Under the pieces are notes generated by a model, which did not search any database, was not told where the DNA came from, and saw nothing but the letters and a program-made list of their open reading frames with translations. From positions 62,001 through 126,000 of the forward strand of contig NZ_JNZO01000021.1 of assembly GCF_000717595.1 (NCBI RefSeq): a stretch of 64,000 bases of DNA. Direction: 5' to 3'. This stretch comes from Streptomyces flavochromogenes (lineage in GTDB: Bacteria; Actinomycetota; Actinomycetes; Streptomycetales; Streptomycetaceae). Below, one piece after another: positions 32,831 to 40,715 of the stretch (the stretch's first letter is position 1; each line of letters starts with the position of its first letter). The translations under genes and the position numbers were made by a program.

Positions 32831-32909
32831 TTGGCCAAGACAGCCCCGGTTTTGTATCGTGGGAAAACAAAGTGGCCCCGCCCGCACTCCCTGACCGGTG
32901 GGCGGGACC
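32831..32909 (+). promoter_or_regulatory. Promoter and early hairpin upstream of the HAD gene
   Basis: TTGGCC (32831) and TATCGT (32855) are 18 bp apart, a good vegetative promoter. Downstream, GGCCCCGCCCG (32874-32884) and TGGGCGGGACC (32899-32909) form a hairpin inside the expected leader. It is either a terminator of the upstream gene placed after the promoter or a leader structure. Confidence 0.5.
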
Positions 32910-32943
32910 GCTTCGTTCTCCGCACCACCCCTCTGGAGACCTG

Positions 32944-33612
32944 ATGCCTGCCACCACCCCGGCAACGCTCACCGCCCGCGCCCTCCTCCTCGACATGGAC
33001 GGCACCCTCGTCAACTCGGACGCCGTCGTCGAGCGCTGCTGGCGACGCTGGTCGGAGCGGCAGGGCCTCGACGGGGACGCCGTGCTCAAGGTGGTCCACG
33101 GCCGCCAGGGGTACGCGACCATGGCCGTCCTCCTCCCGGACCGCCCGATGGCCGAGAACCACGCCGACAACCGCGTCATGCTCGCCGAGGAGACCGCCGA
33201 CCTCGACGGGGTCGTGCCCGTCCCCGGCGCCCCCGCGTTCATGGCCGCGCTCGCGCGACTGCCGCACGCCCTGGTGACCTCGGCGGACGAGGCCCTCGCA
33301 CAGGCACGGATGGGCGCCGCCGCGCTCCCGATGCCGGAGACCCGGGTCACCGCCGAGGGAGTCGGCGCGAGCAAGCCGGACCCGGAGGGCTTCCTGAAGG
33401 GCGCGGCCGAGCTGGGCTTCGACCCGGCGGACTGCGTCGTCTTCGAGGACTCGGAGGCCGGCATCCAGGCGGGCCGCGCGGCCGGCATGCGGATCGTGGG
33501 CGTCGGACCGCGCGCGGCGGCCTTCGCGCCGGACGTGCACATCGCCGACCTCACCCACCTGCGGGTCGAACCCGCCGCCGACGGTTCGATCACGCTGACC
33601 GTGCTTCCGTAG
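32944..33612 (+). CDS. HAD-family phosphatase (beta-phosphoglucomutase/glycerol-phosphatase-like)
   Basis: 222 aa HAD-IA enzyme. Motif I LLLDMDGTLVNSD (nucleophile Asp), motif II ALVTSAD, motif III SKPDPEGFLKGA (Lys), motif IV VVFEDSEAGIQAGRAAGM (acidic pair). A helical cap lies between motifs I and II. The motif layout resembles sugar-phosphate or glycerol-phosphate phosphatases. GGAG precedes ATG. Followed by a strong terminator. Confidence 0.9.
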   Translation: MPATTPATLTARALLLDMDGTLVNSDAVVERCWRRWSERQGLDGDAVLKVVHGRQGYATMAVLLPDRPMAENHADNRVMLAEETADLDGVVPVPGAPAFMAALARLPHALVTSADEALAQARMGAAALPMPETRVTAEGVGASKPDPEGFLKGAAELGFDPADCVVFEDSEAGIQAGRAAGMRIVGVGPRAAAFAPDVHIADLTHLRVEPAADGSITLTVLP

Positions 33613-34000
33613 GGCGTCGAGCGCTTCGAGGACCACGCTCGACCAGGCCCCTCCAGCGCCCCGCGACAACACCGGAACGAGCGCCCCGGCAGCGACACCT
33701 CCCCTCTCGGGGACACGCCGGGACGAGACCACGAGACCCCGGGCCCACAGGGCTCGGGGTCTCGTCGTATCCCCACACGCGCGCCTACCGACGGCCGCCC
33801 CGTCCCATCCCCGTGACGCCCGGCGGAACCTGGCGCTCCATCAGGACGCGTCACACCCCTTGATGTGACGTGCTCATGTCGCCACTCTGTTACCTGGCGC
33901 ACCCCCCATCGCAACCTCGCGCCGCCACGATGACCGGGCCGCCGCCCGGCACCCACGGGGACGGCACCCGCCAAGGTCCCCCCACCTCAAGGGAGTTCCC
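33613..34000. other. Intergenic region with terminator
   Basis: 388 bp without a gene. It carries the HAD terminator at 33732-33764 and, further on, the untranslated region before the secreted nuclease gene (CAAGGGAG ribosome site near 33988). No other structure is supported. Confidence 0.6.
33732..33764 (+). terminator. Terminator after the HAD gene
   Basis: CGAGACCCCGGGCCC and GGGCTCGGGGTCTCG (one mismatch) with loop ACA. Confidence 0.8.
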
Positions 34001-34651
34001 ATGCCCGTCGGCAATGTCTACGCGCGTCGACTCGCCGTGCTCGCCACCTCCGCCGCCCTCACCGTCACCGGCCTCCTCGCCACGGCCCCGGCCGCCCAGG
34101 CCGCCATGCCGACCCCGGTCAGCGCCGCCACCGCCCGTACCTATCTGGCCGCCCTCACCGTGAAGGCGGAAGGTTCCTCCTCCGGCTACAGCCGGGACCT
34201 CTTCCCCCACTGGATCACCCAGTCCGGCGCCTGCAACACCCGCGAGACCGTCCTCAAGCGCGACGGCGTGAACGTCGTGACGGACTCCAGCTGTGCCGCG
34301 ACCAGCGGCAGTTGGTACTCGCAGTACGACGGTGCCACCTGGACCGTCGCCTCCGACCTCGACATCGACCACATGGTCCCGCTCGCCGAGGCCTGGCGCT
34401 CGGGCGCCAACGCGTGGACCACCTCGCAGCGGCAGTCCTTCGCGAACGACCTGACCCGTCCGCAGCTGATAGCCGTGACGGACAACGTCAACCAGTCGAA
34501 GGGCGACCAGGACCCGGCGGAGTGGATGCCCTCGCGGACCGCCTACCGCTGCACGTACGCCCGCGCGTGGGTGCACGTGAAGTACCACTGGAACCTCAGC
34601 GTCGACTCCGCCGAGAAGAGCGCCCTTCAGTCCGTGCTCAACGGCTGCTGA
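34001..34651 (+). CDS. Secreted HNH-type nuclease (DUF1524/GmrSD C-terminal-like)
   Basis: 216 aa. Signal peptide (AVLATSAALTVTGLLATAPAAQA) followed by a mature nuclease domain. The metal-finger core DLDIDHMVPLAEAWRSGA supplies the DH pair, and LIAVTDNVNQSKGDQDPAEW supplies the Asn and downstream residues of the HNH fold as found in GmrSD/DUF1524 proteins. Cys pairs (GACNTRE, SSCAATS, YRCTYA, NGC) suggest an extracellular disulfide-stabilised enzyme. Probably an extracellular DNase for nutrient scavenging. AAGGGAG before ATG. Confidence 0.88.
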   Translation: MPVGNVYARRLAVLATSAALTVTGLLATAPAAQAAMPTPVSAATARTYLAALTVKAEGSSSGYSRDLFPHWITQSGACNTRETVLKRDGVNVVTDSSCAATSGSWYSQYDGATWTVASDLDIDHMVPLAEAWRSGANAWTTSQRQSFANDLTRPQLIAVTDNVNQSKGDQDPAEWMPSRTAYRCTYARAWVHVKYHWNLSVDSAEKSALQSVLNGC

Positions 34652-34680
34652 GGACGCGACTGCTGACCCCGCGTCAACAA

Positions 34681-34724
34681 AGGCCACCGGGAAGTGAACC
34701 TCACCACACACTCCCCGGTGGCCT
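34681..34724 (+). terminator. Terminator after the secreted nuclease gene
   Basis: AGGCCACCGGG (34681-34691) pairs with CCCGGTGGCCT (34714-34724). Confidence 0.65.
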
Positions 34725-34836
34725 GATGTTGAACTTGCAAGCACTAGTGAGGGGTGCCTAACCTGACGGCCTCATCGGTGTCCGTCCCCACTCCCCGTCC
34801 ACCCCACGGACGGGGCCAGGCCGAAGGAGTCCCCCC

Positions 34837-35370
34837 ATGAACACCCCGAACAACCCGAACCATCAGCAGAATGTGAAGGGCCCCGGCGGCCTGAGCACCC
34901 TCGCGGGCCGCCTCGACCGGTCGCAGCCCTACGCGCTGGGCCTCTTCCGCGTCGTCGTCGGCCTGCTCTTCGCCTGCCACGGCGCCGCCTCGCTCTTCGG
35001 CGTCCTCGGCGGCGCGATGGGCGGCGGGACGGTCCCGGCCGGCACCTGGCCGGGCTGGTACGCCGCCGTCATCCAGCTCGGTGCGGGCGGCCTGGTCCTG
35101 TTCGGCCTGGGCACCCGGAGCGCCGCGTTCCTGGCCTCGGGCTCGATGGCGTACGCGTACTTCAAGGTCCACCAGCCGGAGTCCCTCTTCCCGCTCCAGA
35201 ACGGCGGCGAGACCGCGGCCCTGTTCTGCTGGGCCTTCGTGCTGCTCGTGTTCACCGGTCCGGGCGCGCTGGCTCTCGACAACCTCTTCCGCGGCCGGGT
35301 GGGCGCGGGCGCCACGGCGCGCAGGACGAACGAGGAGCACGAGGAGCAGGCCACGCCGGTCACGGCCTGA
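34837..35370 (+). CDS. DoxX-family membrane protein
   Basis: 177 aa with four TM segments (LFRVVVGLLFACHGAASLFG, WYAAVIQLGAGGLVLFGLG, AAFLASGSMAYAYFKVH, AALFCWAFVLLVFTGPGAL), the DoxX layout. A hydrophilic Asn/Pro N-terminus and a charged C-terminus flank it. DoxX proteins associate with thiosulfate:quinone or oxidative-stress complexes in other bacteria, but no partner is encoded nearby. A TTGCAAGCACTAGTG stretch ~100 bp upstream may be a regulator site. Confidence 0.85.
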   Translation: MNTPNNPNHQQNVKGPGGLSTLAGRLDRSQPYALGLFRVVVGLLFACHGAASLFGVLGGAMGGGTVPAGTWPGWYAAVIQLGAGGLVLFGLGTRSAAFLASGSMAYAYFKVHQPESLFPLQNGGETAALFCWAFVLLVFTGPGALALDNLFRGRVGAGATARRTNEEHEEQATPVTA

Positions 35371-35442
35371 GCCGTGACGCCGAGGGTCGCCTGAGCCATG
35401 AGCGGCCTGAGCCGCGACGCCGAGGGTCGCCTGAGGCATGAC
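35364..35442 (+). repeat. 40-bp direct repeat overlapping the DoxX stop
   Basis: Two near-identical copies (from 35364 and 35404) share GACGCCGAGGGTCGCCTGAG, and a partial third begins at 35440. The first copy contains the DoxX stop codon. Probably a tandem duplication of the gene's 3' end. Confidence 0.8.
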
Positions 35443-35491
35443 GCCGAGGGCGGCCTCAGGCACCTCGGCCCGGCGGGCTGAGTCACATACA

Positions 35492-35532
35492 GGAAAGGGC
35501 CGGACCACGCAGCACGCGTTCCGGCCCTTTCC
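35492..35532 (+). terminator. Terminator after DoxX gene
   Basis: Perfect 13-bp arms GGAAAGGGCCGGA and TCCGGCCCTTTCC with a 15-base loop. Confidence 0.8.
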
Positions 35533-35652
35533 CATGCCCCCCTCACCCGGAACCGGCCCCTCACCCCGGGCAGATTCCCGCAAAGTCGCACACGTTCGCG
35601 CGGATCCGTCGAAGCCCGGCACCCGCCCGGCGGGATGCACCCCGCCCCCGCG

Positions 35653-35667
35653 TAGGCTCTGCCTCTG
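35653..35667 (+). promoter_or_regulatory. Leaderless promoter of the DedA gene
   Basis: TAGGCT (35653-35658) ends eight bases before the GTG at 35667, with no ribosome site. Confidence 0.5.
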
Positions 35668-36296
35668 TGAATCTGCTCGACAGCCTTGGCTCGCTGCGGT
35701 CGCTCACCGCCGGTCCATGGATCTACCCGGTGGTGGCGACGTCGATCCTGCTCGACGTCTTCCTGCCCGTGCTGCCGAGCGGCTTCCTGGTGATCACCGC
35801 GGCCACGGCGGCGGCGACGGCCACCGCGGCCACCCCCGACGTACCGTCCCTCCTCCCCCTGCTGCTGTGCGCGGCCACGGCCTCGGTGCTCGGCGACTTC
35901 CTGGCGTACCGGCTGGCGCTGCGGGGTGGCGCCAGGCTCGACCGGACGATCGCCAGGTCCCGGCGCCTGTCCATGGCGCAGGAACGTCTCGGCACCGCGC
36001 TGGCCAGGGGCGGCGGGCTGCTCGTCGTCCTCGCGCGCTTCGCACCGGCGGGCCGCTCGGTGGTCTCGCTGGGCGCGGGCGCGGCGAAGCGGCGCGTGGA
36101 GGAGTTCCTGCCGTGGTCGGCCCTGGCGGGCGTGACCTGGGCCTCGTACAGCGTGGGGCTCGGCTGGCTGGGTGGGCAGTGGCTGGGCGCGACGTGGTTC
36201 AGCGCGGGAGTGTCGACCCTCGCGCTCTTCCTGGCGGGCGGGCTCGCCGCCTACCTCATACGGCGTCCGGCTGAGGCTCCCGCGCCTGCCTCCTGA
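35667..36296 (+). CDS. DedA-family membrane protein
   Basis: 209 aa. Hydrophobic re-entrant region LPSGFLVITAATAAA, then ASVLGDFLAYRLALRGG and LLVVLARFAPAGRSVVSLGAGA, the conserved FxRFxPxxR-type segment of DedA proteins, followed by a GVTWASYSVGLGWLGG helix. DedA proteins are implicated in undecaprenyl-phosphate and phospholipid flipping and membrane-potential maintenance. Its 3' end overlaps the opposing DUF2277 gene by 41 bp. Confidence 0.87.
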   Translation: MNLLDSLGSLRSLTAGPWIYPVVATSILLDVFLPVLPSGFLVITAATAAATATAATPDVPSLLPLLLCAATASVLGDFLAYRLALRGGARLDRTIARSRRLSMAQERLGTALARGGGLLVVLARFAPAGRSVVSLGAGAAKRRVEEFLPWSALAGVTWASYSVGLGWLGGQWLGATWFSAGVSTLALFLAGGLAAYLIRRPAEAPAPAS

Positions 36297-36534
36297 CGGC
36301 GGGCTGCCCCGGGTGCGCGTGATGTGCACCGCGTACCTCCAGGCCGTCGAGGAGTCTCGCGGTCGCGTCGGCGATCTCGTCCACGGCCCGCTCGAAGACC
36401 TCGCGGTTGTGGGCGGCGGGGGCGCGGAACCCGGAGACCTTGCGGACGTACTGCAGGGCGGCGGCGCGGATGTCGTCCTCGGTCGCCTCCTCGGGCAGCG
36501 CGGGCGGTCGGAGCGTCTTGATGCTGCGGCACAT
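36256..36534 (-). CDS. DUF2277 protein
   Basis: 92 aa. The N-terminal MCRSIKTLRPPALP and core ATEDDIRAAALQYVRKVSGF plus FERAVDEIADATARLLDGL are diagnostic of DUF2277, small helical proteins of unknown function. ATG 36534 gives the family-typical MCRxIK start. The last ~13 codons overlap the DedA gene on the other strand. Confidence 0.88.
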   Translation of the reverse strand: MCRSIKTLRPPALPEEATEDDIRAAALQYVRKVSGFRAPAAHNREVFERAVDEIADATARLLDGLEVRGAHHAHPGQPAVRRQAREPQPDAV

Positions 36535-36611
36535 GCCTCCAGTGTGGCGCGCCCCACCGACAATCGCCGGGAACGGAGCCACCGGGCAGCGGCAGGAGGG
36601 GCCCGCCGGCC

Positions 36612-36857
36612 TCAGGACAGCCCCCGCCGGCTACGCGCGTTGATCTCGGCGGCTCGGGCGCGCAGCTCACGCAGCGGCGTGGCCGGCTGTACGTCGGCGG
36701 GCTCGGCCTCCCACTCGGCACCACCGTGGACGGGCCGGATCAGACAGCGCCCGGAGATGCTGCCGGGGACGCTCCCGGAGGCATTCCCGACGTAGAAGCC
36801 GACCCTCCCGGTGGCGGTGTCACGGACGAGGTCACCGACCTCAGGCAGTGGCTGCAC
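36612..36857 (-). CDS. Hypothetical small protein
   Basis: 81 aa from GTG 36857 with CGGAGGGG upstream. VGDLVRDTATGRVGFYVGN looks like a small beta-barrel (SH3-like) fold; WEAEPADVQPATPL and an Arg-rich helical end follow. Common in Streptomyces as a stand-alone gene. Divergent from the GntR regulator; TTGACA at 36926-36921 may be its -35. Confidence 0.7.
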   Translation of the reverse strand: MQPLPEVGDLVRDTATGRVGFYVGNASGSVPGSISGRCLIRPVHGGAEWEAEPADVQPATPLRELRARAAEINARSRRGLS

Positions 36858-36929
36858 GCATCCCCTCCGTCCCGATTCCTGAAGCCTGGGGAGAACCAGA
36901 GAAGCCCTCCTCCCCCTCCCTGTCAACGT

Positions 36930-36941
36930 ATCTCTAGAGAT
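36930..36941. promoter_or_regulatory. Palindromic operator ATCTCTAGAGAT
   Basis: Perfect 12-bp palindrome next to a minus-strand TTGACA (36926-36921), between the small hypothetical gene and the GntR gene. The spacing suggests control of the minus-strand promoter, perhaps by the neighbouring GntR protein. Confidence 0.5.
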
Positions 36942-37044
36942 GTCCCCCGATGGATGGATCGACCGGGCGGGGCGGCGCACACGTGTGCACCCTGGCCTCG
37001 GGGTGCGCCGTAGGGTGTCCGCAGATGAAGGGAGTGGTCCACCC

Positions 37045-37803
37045 GTGACTGACCAGGACAGCGCTCGTCGGCCCAAGTACCAGCGCATCGCCGACGAGTT
37101 GAGAACCGCGATCCAGTCGGGCGCGTTCGCGCCGGGTGACCGGCTCCCCGGTGAGAACGACCTCATGACGACCTACGCCGTGGCCCGGATGACGGCCCGC
37201 CAGGCCCTCTCCGTGCTGCGCACCGAGGGTCTCGCCGAGGCCCGCAAGGGTGCCGGGGTCTTCGTCCGGGCCTTCCGTCCGCTGCGCCGCCGGGGCATCC
37301 CGCGCCTGTCCGGCGAGCAGTGGGGCAACGGGCGTTCGGTCTGGTCGGCGGACATGGAGGACCGGGACCTGGTCGTCGACCAGATCGAGGTGGGCGAGAC
37401 CGAGGCGGGGGCGCGGGTCGCGGGGGCGCTGAACCTGACGCCGGGCGCGCCCGTGTGCGTACGGAGCCGTCGCTTCGTCCTCGACGCCAAGCCGGTGCTG
37501 CTGTCGGTCTCGTACCTGTCGGCGGAGTTGGTGCGCGGGACGCCGATCACCGAGCCGGACACGGGGCCGGGCGGCACCTATGCCCGGCTGACGGAACTGG
37601 GCCACCGGCCGGTGCGGTTCCGCGAGGAGATCCGCTGCCGGATGCCGACGGCGGACGAGGCGGACCGGCTGGCCCTGGAGTGGGGGACGCCGGTGGTCCT
37701 CATCGGGCGTACGGCGTTCACGGGGCCGGGGATGGCGGTGGAGCTCAACGAGATGACGCTGGACTCGTCGTCGTACGTCCTGGAGTACGACTTCGACGCG
37801 TGA
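37045..37803 (+). CDS. GntR-family regulator (HutC/UTRA type)
   Basis: 252 aa. N-terminal winged helix (KYQRIADELRTAIQSGAFAPG, RLPGENDLMTTYAVARMTAR, LRTEGLAEARKGAGVFV) and a C-terminal UTRA effector domain (GAPVCVRSRRFVLDAKPVLL, FREEIRCRMPTADEADRL). AAGGGAG precedes GTG 37045; an ATG at 37024 runs into a stop after seven codons. Its 3' end overlaps the opposing MBL gene by 59 bp. The palindrome at 36930 is its likely nearby target; effector unknown. Confidence 0.88.
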   Translation: MTDQDSARRPKYQRIADELRTAIQSGAFAPGDRLPGENDLMTTYAVARMTARQALSVLRTEGLAEARKGAGVFVRAFRPLRRRGIPRLSGEQWGNGRSVWSADMEDRDLVVDQIEVGETEAGARVAGALNLTPGAPVCVRSRRFVLDAKPVLLSVSYLSAELVRGTPITEPDTGPGGTYARLTELGHRPVRFREEIRCRMPTADEADRLALEWGTPVVLIGRTAFTGPGMAVELNEMTLDSSSYVLEYDFDA

Positions 37804-38551
37804 CGTCGAACCGGAGGCCGGGATCGGCGTGCGCGATGTCGCCCGCGTACGCCCCGGAGGCCAGCGCGACGGCTTCCGCGGGCGCCTGCGCCGACCCCAC
37901 GTGGGTCAGGACGAGCCGCCCGACACCGGCCTCGGCCGCGGTCCTGCCGGCCTGGGCGGCGGAGTGGTGTCCGGGGGTCTCCCCGTCCGCCTCGCACACG
38001 AACAGGTCGCAGTCGCCGGCGAGTTCGACGAGGGAGGGGCAGGGCTCGCAGTCACCCGAGTAGACGAGCGAGCGCCCGTCCTCGTCCTCCACACGCAGCG
38101 CGAAGGCGGGAGGGCCGTGCTCGACGGCGCGGGAGGTCAGGGTGAGCCCGCCGACACGGGCGACATGCCCGTCGCACAACTCCCGTACGTCGAAGGCCGT
38201 CTCGACGGGGCTGCGCTCGGGACCGTTGGTGAGGAACCCGGCGAGCCGGTCGGCGATCCCGACGGGCCCGAAGAGGGGCACGGGCAGGACCGTCCCGAGC
38301 CCCGCGTAGAGCAGGGCGTAGAAGAAGGGGAGCAGATCGGCGGAGTGATCGGCGTGCAGATGGGAGACCCACACCGCGTCGACATCCTCGAGGTCCACGT
38401 GGCGCTGGAGCTCGGCGAGCGTGCCGCTGCCGGCGTCGACCCAGACGCGCACCCCGCCGCCCTCGACGAGATAGCCGGAGCAGGCGTTGCCCGGACGGGG
38501 GAAGGGGGTGGCGGAGCCGAGCACGGTGACCCGCAGGGACCTGTCGCACAT
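37745..38551 (-). CDS. MBL-fold hydrolase (RNase Z/PhnP-like)
   Basis: 268 aa. N-terminal LRVTVLGSATPFPRPG, metal motif WVSHLHADHSADLLPFF, SLVYSGDCEPCPSL and LVLTHVGS build the binuclear site of the RNase Z/ElaC-like branch. The C-terminal ~20 residues are Arg/Thr/Ser-rich and antisense to the end of the GntR gene, so the reading frame may have been extended by loss of an earlier stop. Substrate unknown; phosphodiesterase activity is likely. Confidence 0.85.
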   Translation of the reverse strand: MCDRSLRVTVLGSATPFPRPGNACSGYLVEGGGVRVWVDAGSGTLAELQRHVDLEDVDAVWVSHLHADHSADLLPFFYALLYAGLGTVLPVPLFGPVGIADRLAGFLTNGPERSPVETAFDVRELCDGHVARVGGLTLTSRAVEHGPPAFALRVEDEDGRSLVYSGDCEPCPSLVELAGDCDLFVCEADGETPGHHSAAQAGRTAAEAGVGRLVLTHVGSAQAPAEAVALASGAYAGDIAHADPGLRFDVTRRSRTPGRTTTSPASSR

Positions 38552-38676
38552 GAGCCGAGATTAATTTACGCCCCGCCAACTCACGTGAAGTTGTGGGGGC
38601 GAGGTGAAGAGCGTGCGTATTCTGTGTGCGCGCCGGGACCCATCGGCGGGCCCCCGGCAGAAACCGAGGGACATTC

Positions 38677-39126
38677 ATGCTTCGCGCACGCACGTTCGCG
38701 GCCGTGACCGCGGCCGCCGCCTCCGGCGTCCTGCTGCTGCCCGCTCAGGCACAGGCCGCCGGGTCGGTCCACCTGTACAAGATCTACTACGACAGCCCGG
38801 GCTCGGACCTCCGCTCGAACACGAGCCTCAACGGCGAGTGGGTGCAGATACGCAACACGACCGGCGCGGCGGTCAACCTGCGCGGCTGGACGCTGACGGA
38901 CGCGGCGAACCACACGTACACGTTCGGCAACTTCGTCCTCGGCAAGGGCAAGATCGTGACGGTCCGCACGGGCCGCGGTACGAACACGTCCGCGAACCTC
39001 TACCAGAACCGCGGCGCGTACGTCTGGAACAACGACCGCGACACCGCGACGCTCAAGAAGTCGAACGGCGCGCGGATCGACACGTGCTCGTACAACTCGA
39101 CGCGGGTCGACTACAAGTGGTGCTGA
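38677..39126 (+). CDS. Secreted lamin-tail-domain (LTD) protein
   Basis: 149 aa. Signal peptide (FAAVTAAAASGVLLLPAQAQA) and one LTD: LHLY-like VHLYKIYYDSPGSD, LNGEWVQIRNTTGAAVNLRG, WTLTDAANHTYTFGN, VTVRTGRGTNTSANLY, WNNDRDTATLKKSNG. Two Cys (DTCSYNS, KWC) probably pair. LTDs are Ig-like beta sandwiches in secreted bacterial proteins, often near nucleases; function unknown. GAGGGA before ATG and a terminator after. Confidence 0.9.
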   Translation: MLRARTFAAVTAAAASGVLLLPAQAQAAGSVHLYKIYYDSPGSDLRSNTSLNGEWVQIRNTTGAAVNLRGWTLTDAANHTYTFGNFVLGKGKIVTVRTGRGTNTSANLYQNRGAYVWNNDRDTATLKKSNGARIDTCSYNSTRVDYKWC

Positions 39127-39171
39127 CCCGCCACGAGGGCTGACCGCCACGGCGGCGACCGCCCGCACGGA

Positions 39172-39203
39172 GGACGGCCCCGGGAAGCTCCCCGGGGCCG
39201 TCC
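39172..39203. terminator. Terminator between LTD and DUF4231 genes
   Basis: Perfect arms GGACGGCCCCGGG and CCCGGGGCCGTCC with a 6-base loop; serves both convergent genes. Confidence 0.85.
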
Positions 39204-39213
39204 GCGCATCCGC

Positions 39214-39750
39214 CTACTTCTCCTCCGCCGCGGGCTCCCGGGCGGCCGGAATCCCGTGCTGCTGGACATCGGAATCGACCTGTCCGCCCAGGGTCATGAC
39301 GTTCAGGGTCGCGGAGTTCTCGTTGGCGATGGCCTTCTCGACCCGGGCGACGAGCGTCGAGAACGCCTCCCGTTTAGGCAAGTTGTGGTACGGCCCGACC
39401 TTGGTCTCGAAGTAGACCCGCTCGTGTCCGAGGAGCTGCTCGGTGGACCGGTAGTTCTTCCACTGCTCGCGGTACCGGTAGACGCTCTCCAGCGACACGG
39501 CTGCGACGACCACGACGCTCAGCACGGTGGCGGTGACCCGCGCGAAGGCCAGATCCAGATTCACGAACACGGGCACGAGCGCGCCACCGACGACGGAGAC
39601 GGTCCGCATCCGCAGATGCATCGCCTTCATCCGGGTCGCCTTGGCGTCGTACCAGCCCTGGTACTGCGCGAGCCTCGTCTCGATGTACCGCTGCGGCGTC
39701 ATCTCGCCGCCCTGCACCCCGGTTCCGGGCGCGTCCCCCACCTCAGCCAT
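39214..39750 (-). CDS. DUF4231 two-TM protein (SLATT-like)
   Basis: 178 aa. An N-terminal amphipathic segment (YIETRLAQYQGWYDAKATR) precedes two closely spaced TM helices (VSVVGGALVPVFVNLDLA and VTATVLSVVVVAAVSLESVY), then YREQWKNYRSTEQLLGHER and FETKVGPYHN and a helical tail. This is the DUF4231/SLATT layout, a family proposed as pore-forming effectors of SMODS/SLOG defence systems. Here it stands alone, with no cyclase or SLOG gene beside it. Start ATG 39750 has no clear ribosome site; GTG 39738 is possible. Confidence 0.78.
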   Translation of the reverse strand: MAEVGDAPGTGVQGGEMTPQRYIETRLAQYQGWYDAKATRMKAMHLRMRTVSVVGGALVPVFVNLDLAFARVTATVLSVVVVAAVSLESVYRYREQWKNYRSTEQLLGHERVYFETKVGPYHNLPKREAFSTLVARVEKAIANENSATLNVMTLGGQVDSDVQQHGIPAAREPAAEEK

Positions 39751-39991
39751 GCCGCGAGTAGACCGGCCCTGCCAGGTCCCCGTCAACTCTTCCCCCATTC
39801 CCCCACAGCCCCCCACAAGGTGGGTTCAACCGGCGTCGACGCGTCGTCGAGCGACCACCAACGCGACCTCACCCATGGAGATTTCAGGGCGGGTGCCCCG
39901 CGAAGCCGCAGAGGTGGAGGCAAGCGCGGTCGGCAGGAGGTGGAAGTGATCCAGGTCTGACCCCGCCCGGCCCGGGCCCGAAGACGCGAAG

Positions 39992-40020
39992 AGGCCCCTC
40001 GCCCGGCCGGCGAGGGGCCT
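39992..40020 (-). terminator. Terminator of the flavoprotein gene
   Basis: Perfect arms AGGCCCCTCGCC and GGCGAGGGGCCT with a 5-base loop, in the 346-bp gap downstream of the minus-strand flavoprotein gene. Nothing else is supported in that gap. Confidence 0.8.
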
Positions 40021-40096
40021 TGCTCCGTCCGGTGGGCACCGACGGCCGCCGAACCGGCGAGGGCTTCCCTCCGAGCCTTCGAGCCGAACCGGCTCG

Positions 40097-40657
40097 TCAC
40101 TCGTTTCGATCACCGCGGGCGGGATCGTACGACCCGGCACCGACGGCGGCGAGCGCCGCGCCCCACGGGTAGGCCACCGGGGCGCCGGGCTGGTGCGGCA
40201 CGAACCCGCCCTCCCCGTAGAGAACGGTGACGCCGGCCACGCGGAGCGTCTCCACCGACCGTTCGAAGGCGGGGTGCTGCACGTAGGCCGAGTTCACACA
40301 CGGCATCGTCACGAGGGGAATCCGCTTCCCGATGCCCTCGGCCACCACGCCGACGATGAACTTCTCCGTGATCCCGAGCGCCCACTGATTGATCGTGTTG
40401 AACGTCGCCGGCGCCAGGAGGACGGCGTCCGCCGGCGGCCACACATCGGGCTGGCCGGGCAGCTTGTAGTCCCAGCGGACGGGATGGCCCGTGAGCGCCG
40501 CGAGGCCGTCGAGGGAGTCACCGAGCCAGCGCGCAGCGGTGGGGGTGAGGCCGAGACAGACGTCCCAGCCGTCGGCCTGAGCGTCCTCGATGACGTGGGC
40601 GATGTCGAAGACGGGCAAGGCCGCGGAGCTGAACAGGTACAAGGTCCGAGTGCGCAT
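40097..40657 (-). CDS. Flavoprotein of the HFCD/PPC-decarboxylase family
   Basis: 186 aa Rossmann-like FMN protein. LYLFSSAALPVFDIAHVIED, CLGLTPTAARWLGD, ADAVLLAPATFNTINQWALG (FMN-binding PATxNT region) and LVTMPCVNSAYVQHPAFE match the family of phosphopantothenoylcysteine decarboxylase-like and lantibiotic decarboxylase proteins. The reaction is unknown; stand-alone homologues are widespread in Streptomyces. Not the CoaBC fusion, which is much longer. Confidence 0.85.
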   Translation of the reverse strand: MRTRTLYLFSSAALPVFDIAHVIEDAQADGWDVCLGLTPTAARWLGDSLDGLAALTGHPVRWDYKLPGQPDVWPPADAVLLAPATFNTINQWALGITEKFIVGVVAEGIGKRIPLVTMPCVNSAYVQHPAFERSVETLRVAGVTVLYGEGGFVPHQPGAPVAYPWGAALAAVGAGSYDPARGDRNE

Positions 40658-40715
40658 GCACCCATCCGATCACACGCGACCGCTCCCGCCCGGAGCGGAG
40701 TCGGGGGGACTCGGA

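Noticed and set aside
35398-35481. 27-codon ORF with DAEGRLRH repeats
   Set aside because: Explained by the 40-bp DNA duplication; no ribosome site and it lies before a terminator.
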